This document shows positions 63,379 through 64,000 of a stretch of DNA of 64,000 bases, one piece after another. The stretch's first letter is position 1. Every line of letters begins with the position of its first letter. Position numbers and translations under genes: made by a program. The notes under the pieces were generated by a model, which worked only from the letters and a program-made list of their open reading frames with translations, searched no databases and was not told the origin of the DNA. This DNA comes from CAWGAJ01 sp963820545 (GTDB taxonomy: Bacteria > Planctomycetota > Planctomycetia > Pirellulales > Thermoguttaceae), in assembly GCA_963820545.1 (NCBI GenBank), contig CAWGAJ010000001.1:186001-250000 (forward strand), given 5' to 3'.

Positions 63379-63581
63379 AACTAACATTTGCCGCCAAGAC
63401 ATTCAGCGCACGAACTTTCCGGTCCGTGACATGGGCGGGACCGGTGGTCTTGAAGCAATTTTACCCCATTTGTGCGGCGATGTTTGTCACCGGCGCCGCT
63501 GCGGGTCAACATTTTCATACTGGCGCTATTGTGGGGCAAAATTTTCATACCGGCGCTGTCGCGGGGAAGACTCATGACTGA
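63375..63581 (+). CDS. small protein with decapeptide repeat
   Basis: 68 residues starting ATG 63375, overlapping the previous stop (ATGA). The sequence GQHFHTGAIV-GQNFHTGAVA is a direct repeat of ten residues (30 bases twice). The start of the next gene is inside its end. No family is recognised. Confidence 0.5.
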   Translation: MKLTFAAKTFSARTFRSVTWAGPVVLKQFYPICAAMFVTGAAAGQHFHTGAIVGQNFHTGAVAGKTHD

Positions 63582-63972
63582 AGCAATTGATATTTACGGC
63601 ACGGCGTTTAAGAACGGATCAGCGACCATGATGGCCCGAATCGTCGGCGCAGATGGGGGAAATATCACCCAGGCTGATATCGCCACGATCCATTACTCTA
63701 TCTATTTGCTCGACGATCAGGATCCCGATAGCCGGACTGCGGTCACGGGACACTCGCAAGTCACGCTGCCGGTATATCAGGTTATTTTCAACAGCCTCCA
63801 GACCGACGCCACTTGGACCGTGGATGCCATCGGTTATAACTTCCGACACGTGCTCGACGTGGCCAACCATCCGGCGTTTCCCTTCGCAGGGCGGAGATAC
63901 TTGATCGAATATGTCCTGACTCCACTGAGCGGGCAGGTTATTCTTGTCCGCTACCGCATGAATGTAATTTGA
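63574..63972 (+). CDS. putative tail or head-tail connector protein, 132 aa
   Basis: From ATG 63574 (upstream in-frame extension to 63472 is not supported). It is beta-rich with a DIYGTAFKNGSATMMARIVG start and a core with TDATWTVDAIGYNFRHVLDVANHPAFPFAGRRYLIEYVLTPLSG, resembling small phage tail or virion proteins of unknown family. It overlaps the preceding small gene by eight bases. Confidence 0.5.
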   Translation: MTEAIDIYGTAFKNGSATMMARIVGADGGNITQADIATIHYSIYLLDDQDPDSRTAVTGHSQVTLPVYQVIFNSLQTDATWTVDAIGYNFRHVLDVANHPAFPFAGRRYLIEYVLTPLSGQVILVRYRMNVI

Positions 63973-63980
63973 GGTGTATT

Positions 63981-64000
63981 ATGCCCAGCGATATCGAACA
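63981..64000 (+). CDS. start of next phage gene (partial)
   Basis: ATG at 63981 with GAGGTGT nine bases upstream opens a frame MPSDIE that runs off the window. It is the next gene of the phage module; nothing more can be said. Confidence 0.45.

Larger units (their letters stand above)
47339..64000 (+). mobile_element. tailed-phage module (prophage or domesticated), right end outside window
   Basis: Genes on one strand in the order regulator, amidase, protease, small membrane protein, ParB, ABC/GNAT, small terminase, large terminase, portal, protease/scaffold, decoration, capsid, tail genes. There is no integrase or replication gene in the visible part. The gaps are large (60-200 bases) and carry host-type repeats, unlike the tight packing of an active phage. 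Confidence 0.8.

Noticed and set aside
1..64000. CRISPR array
   Set aside because: I saw direct and inverted repeats, but no regularly spaced repeats with unique spacers, and no cas genes.

Overview
The window looks like part of a planctomycete chromosome (phylum-level inference, no marker search was run). The pointers are the modified futalosine menaquinone genes (ubiE-ubiX-ubiA-mqnE), a Rieske protein next to a cytochrome b fused to c-type haem domains, a Tat-like hydrophobic start with twin arginines on exported proteins, a PF-type HTH plus zinc-ribbon regulator, large secreted GH2 enzymes and a pectin-uronate cluster. The sequence carries many single-base frameshifts inside otherwise well-conserved genes (about 25 over 64 kb, several in homopolymers), so it probably comes from an indel-prone assembly. 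I annotate such genes as genes and give the likely break point.

Region by region. 0-4 kb: a frameshifted adenine-N6 methyltransferase with a nuclease-like N-terminus (minus strand, running off the left edge) beside a winged-helix/TIR protein, a probable defence pair. 4-7 kb: small genes (cold-shock protein, aldo/keto reductase, DoxX) and decayed remnants. 7.3-11.64 kb: a small integrative element with two DNA-binding proteins, a replication initiator carrying iteron-like repeats inside its gene, and a tyrosine integrase whose 3' end lies inside a tRNA-Leu(CAA) gene. 12-30.3 kb: housekeeping block with DUF4954 and SIS sugar proteins, ribF, nrnA, a Rieske/cytochrome b-c module, glycyl-tRNA synthetase, comB-like gene, menaquinone genes and an HD hydrolase. 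30.4-33 kb: a DUF3800 protein and a split nuclease-like gene. 33-39 kb: two secreted GH2 beta-galactosidase-like enzymes. 39.3-40 kb: AT-rich membrane gene and a possible transposase tail. 40-46.7 kb: kduD, kduI, GH105-DUF4861, a hexuronate-type MFS transporter and an MBL-fold hydrolase, all on the minus strand, which together would take in unsaturated uronates and convert them to 2-keto-3-deoxygluconate.

47.2-64 kb: a tailed-phage module on the plus strand: candidate structured RNA, HTH/zinc-ribbon protein, papain-like amidase, membrane trypsin-like protease, XhlA-like membrane protein, ParB-like protein, an ABC-ATPase/GNAT fusion, small and large terminase, portal, protease/scaffold, decoration protein, major capsid, beta-helix tailspike and further tail genes; it continues past the right edge. 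Its intergenic gaps hold the same low-complexity and palindromic repeats as the host, which suggests long residence or domestication.

The most interesting points are: a cytochrome b in which both expected haem bH histidines are replaced (Tyr100, Asn202) and which carries an in-frame palindromic insertion; DNA repeats in the replication gene that stay conserved across a change of reading frame; the ParB plus ABC-ATPase/GNAT pair in the phage module; and a three-hairpin candidate RNA at its left end.
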